Part shown: one piece after another, positions 61,862 through 64,000 of the stretch | How the letters are laid out: every line of letters begins with the position of its first letter | Numbering within the stretch: position 1 is the first letter of the stretch | Origin: Bacteroidales bacterium | GTDB lineage: Bacteria; Bacteroidota; Bacteroidia; Bacteroidales; Muribaculaceae | NCBI GenBank assembly: GCA_004552485.1 | Contig: SFOH01000001.1 | Span: 1 to 64,000, forward strand | Length of the DNA: 64,000 nt | Direction: 5' to 3' | Made by a program: the position numbers and the translations under genes | Notes under the pieces: model-generated | Told to the model about the DNA's origin: nothing | The model's database searches: none | The model's input: only the letters and a program-made list of their open reading frames with translations

Positions 61862-62653
61862 TCACTTTCGGCCGCCTTTCTCGGGGTTGCGGCCGGTGCG
61901 CATATAGATGCGAGTGAAGCAGTCCTTGGTGTTCTTGGTGAAGTCGCCCTGCATGATCCAGCCGTAATAGCCGGGGTCGCGGCGCAGGACGTCCTCGGCG
62001 AGTTTGCCCTTGTATTTGCCGAAGTTGATGACCTCGCGCTTCTGCTCGTCATAGACGAGACGTCCCATGAAGTCGACGTTGCGGTTCTGCGAGGCGAAAT
62101 CGGCCAGGGCGTCTATGTCCGCGGGCAGGTCGGGATAACGCTCCATCTGCGCCATCAGCACCTCATACGTTGCCATGGTGTCGGCCTCGGCGCCGTGCGC
62201 GCCCTCTAATTCTTTGTCGCAGTAGAAGCGGTAGGCGGCGGTGAGATTGCGCGGCTCTTTTTTGTGGAAGATGGTCTGAACGTCGATGAAGCGACAGCGG
62301 CCGAAGTCAAAGTCGACGTTGGCGCGCTGAAACTCCTGGTCGAGCATCGGGATGTCGAAGCGGTTGCTGTTGAAGCCGGCGATGTCGCAGCCCGTCATAT
62401 ACTGCGCCAGGCTCTTGGCCAGGCAGCGGAACGGCGGGCAGTCTTTGACGTCCTCGTCCGTGATGTGATGGATGGCCGTGGCCTCGGCGGGGATGGGCAT
62501 CTCGGGGTTCACGCGGTGCGTCTTCACCTCCGGGCTGTCCTGGCCGGGGAAGACTTTCACGGTGGAAATCTCCACTATGCGGTCCGCTGTTATGTTTACG
62601 CCCGTGGTCTCCAGGTCGAAGAAGACGATGGGGCGGCGCAGATTGAGTCTCAT
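61862..62653 (-). CDS. DEDDh 3'-5' exonuclease (DnaQ-like)
   Basis: The 263-aa protein has the DnaQ exonuclease fold: FFDLETTGVN (Exo I), the AGFNSNRFDIPMLDQEF segment (Exo II) and GAHGAEADTMATYEV with His and Asp (Exo III). The C-terminal 80 residues (NFGKYKGKLAEDVL, GYYGWIMQGDF) are a small extension common in Bacteroidetes homologues. It may proofread or trim DNA or RNA; a specific role as polymerase III epsilon is not proven. It lies 29 bp after dnaN. Confidence 0.9.
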   Translation of the reverse strand: MRLNLRRPIVFFDLETTGVNITADRIVEISTVKVFPGQDSPEVKTHRVNPEMPIPAEATAIHHITDEDVKDCPPFRCLAKSLAQYMTGCDIAGFNSNRFDIPMLDQEFQRANVDFDFGRCRFIDVQTIFHKKEPRNLTAAYRFYCDKELEGAHGAEADTMATYEVLMAQMERYPDLPADIDALADFASQNRNVDFMGRLVYDEQKREVINFGKYKGKLAEDVLRRDPGYYGWIMQGDFTKNTKDCFTRIYMRTGRNPEKGGRK

Positions 62654-62682
62654 TTCTGTCGGGTTTAAGTCGATGGGGTCTC

Positions 62683-63810
62683 TTAGAAGCTGCCCACGGT
62701 CATGGGCATAAGCAGCATGATGAGCTCGGTGTTCTCGGCGTTCTCCGAGGGACGGAAGATGCCGGGACGGCCGGGGTCGGCGAGGTCGACGACAACATCG
62801 TCGGAGGTGATGATGTTCAGCACCTCGATCAGATAGTTCGAGCCGAAGCCGATGATGAGGCTCTCGCCGGTGAAGGAGCAGGGCACTTTGTCGCGTGCGA
62901 ACATCTGCAGGTTGTTGTCCTCGCTCTTAATCTCCACGCTGTCAGGGGTGATACGGAATTTCTCGAGGCCGTATTCCTGACTCACGAAGAGGCCCACGCG
63001 GCGCACGGCGTTGAGCAGTGTCACGCGGTCGGCGGTCAGCGTGAGTGTGTTGCTGCGGGGGATTACGCGGTTATAGTCGGGGAAGTTGCCCTGGATGAAG
63101 CGGCAGTTGAAGGTGAACGAACTCGAGCTGATGCTGGCGCTCTTGCGCGAGAGCGAGAAGGTCACTTCCTCTTCGCCGTCAAAGACTGAGCTGAGAATCT
63201 GAGCGGGCTTGGTGGGGATGATGCAGGAGGCGGTGATGCCGGGGGCAACGCCGCTGTCCGTGAACTTCACCAGCTTGCGCGTGTCCGTGGCCACGAAGAT
63301 AATCTGGTCGGGCTTGATGTCGAAGAACACGCCCATCATCTGAGGACGGTAGTCGTCGGTCGAAACGGCGAAGATGGTATTCTTGATGCCGCGGGCGATT
63401 GTCGAGGCGGGGCAGGTGAATGTCTGAGGCTCGGAGTCGTCCTCGTCGTTCTGATATTGGGGATAGTCGGCACCGTCGATGGCCATGAAGTCATACTCGC
63501 CGGAGGAATAAGTGAGGTGCACGTTTCCGTGTGTATCCACGCTGATTTCGATGCCCTGGTCGGGAATTTCCTTGAGGATGTCAACAAAGCGCTTTGCCTC
63601 GATGCAGAAAGCGCCGCCGCCTTCAACGTCGGTGACGGCCAGCGTTGCCGTGAGAGAGTTCTCCACGTCGGAGCCGGTAATGGTGAGGGTTTCGCCGTCG
63701 AGACGGAGCAGGAAATTGTTGAGGATTGAGAGAGCGTTTTTAGCGTTAATCACTTTGTTTACGGCCGAAGCGTAGTTGTAAAGTGTCTTGCTGGATACGT
63801 TGAATTTCAT
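62683..63810 (-). CDS. dnaN: DNA polymerase III sliding clamp (beta subunit)
   Basis: The 375-aa clamp has the three-domain DnaN layout, starting MKFNVSSKTLYNYASAVNKVI and ending with the conserved MLLMPMTVGSF, in which the P-M region forms the last strand and the ligand groove. Length is normal. It heads a minus-strand cluster of repair and cofactor genes. dnaA and an origin are not visible here. Confidence 0.96.
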   Translation of the reverse strand: MKFNVSSKTLYNYASAVNKVINAKNALSILNNFLLRLDGETLTITGSDVENSLTATLAVTDVEGGGAFCIEAKRFVDILKEIPDQGIEISVDTHGNVHLTYSSGEYDFMAIDGADYPQYQNDEDDSEPQTFTCPASTIARGIKNTIFAVSTDDYRPQMMGVFFDIKPDQIIFVATDTRKLVKFTDSGVAPGITASCIIPTKPAQILSSVFDGEEEVTFSLSRKSASISSSSFTFNCRFIQGNFPDYNRVIPRSNTLTLTADRVTLLNAVRRVGLFVSQEYGLEKFRITPDSVEIKSEDNNLQMFARDKVPCSFTGESLIIGFGSNYLIEVLNIITSDDVVVDLADPGRPGIFRPSENAENTELIMLLMPMTVGSF

Positions 63811-63928
63811 ATTTTCAGGGTTACTTGTTTATTATATTCGGAATTTAGGCGTTCGTCGCACCGCCGTAGCCGGAGGCTGGGAGAATATCCGTCGCAGGGC
63901 TTCTCACGCGCGTGTGAGTATGAACATA

Positions 63929-63960
63929 CAAATTTACAACAAAATCCGCTATTATGCAAA
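63929..63960 (-). promoter_or_regulatory. Promoter of dnaN
   Basis: TTTG (63957-63960) and TAAATTTG (63929-63936) on the minus strand are 20 nt apart. The leader of about 115 nt contains a short CTCACACGCGCGTGAG palindrome near 63903-63918. Confidence 0.7.
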
Positions 63961-64000
63961 TTTTATTGCGTTATGGGCCTCCCCACCCTTTGCATTTTAA

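Overview
The window is about 64 kb of chromosome from a Bacteroidales bacterium, most likely of the Muribaculaceae (S24-7) type. The evidence is a fairly high G+C content, promoters of the Bacteroidetes form (TTGN, about 19 bases, then TANNTTTG), and Bacteroidales gene sets. Those sets include dnaN-exonuclease-coaBC-DUF4835-recN-rlmB, DUF1599-DoxX-tpiA-SPOR-folE, an RprXY-like two-component pair, a class III fructose bisphosphatase, and secreted proteins that end in a YYNLQG...P..GIYI...K tail. Species-level assignment is not possible from sequence reading alone.

Layout. 1-553: the 5' end of a tyrosine integrase leaves the window on the left, followed by a 250-bp stretch with nine TGTACC/GGTACA sites and an intact tRNA-Lys. 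This looks like one end of an element integrated at the tRNA. 888-7574: minus-strand genes udp, dprA, a thioesterase, a frameshifted secreted Ig-like protein and htpG. 7575-10744: a 3.2-kb gene-free stretch. It holds a decaying array of about ten 97-bp units, each opening with a GC-rich hairpin, and then an AT-rich zone with a 124-nt long hairpin and repeated TTGCAAAC sites. It ends at a Bacteroidetes XRE-type regulator (10745-11512), followed by a pyrimidine tract with 48-bp repeats. 11770-18061: two secreted proteins (one an M6 metalloprotease) and a ClpC-type AAA+ unfoldase. 18367-34568: mostly plus-strand core genes: gyrA, a TPR protein, the DUF1599-to-folE cluster with a broken DoxX gene, a DUF4296 lipoprotein, an 80-aa ORF, an ABC-F ATPase, fbp, galE and a purF-like gene. 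34571-41000: dnaB (minus), nhaA, pgk, a glycosyltransferase and surE. 41025-50813: minus-strand envelope and regulatory genes: a lipoprotein, an LRR protein, an M13 peptidase, an RprY/RprX pair, a Crp/Fnr regulator and a GH16 enzyme. 50920-55205: a coiled-coil lipoprotein, rsmI, an acidic hypothetical and dacB. 55320-57070: a polyprenyl synthase and tatD on plus. 57079-63810: rlmB, recN, DUF4835/PorD-like, coaBC, a DEDDh exonuclease and dnaN on minus.

Functionally this is mostly housekeeping: replication and repair (gyrA, dnaB, dnaN, recN, dprA, exonuclease), central carbon metabolism (tpiA, pgk, fbp, galE), cofactors (folE, coaBC), protein quality control (htpG, clpC), and envelope or secreted functions. 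The accessory interest is concentrated at 1-480, 7575-11760 and 40955-42523. There the sequence holds repeats, palindromes and gene remnants that ordinary genes do not explain. Two genes (3560-5279 and 23107-24389) carry apparent frameshifts.
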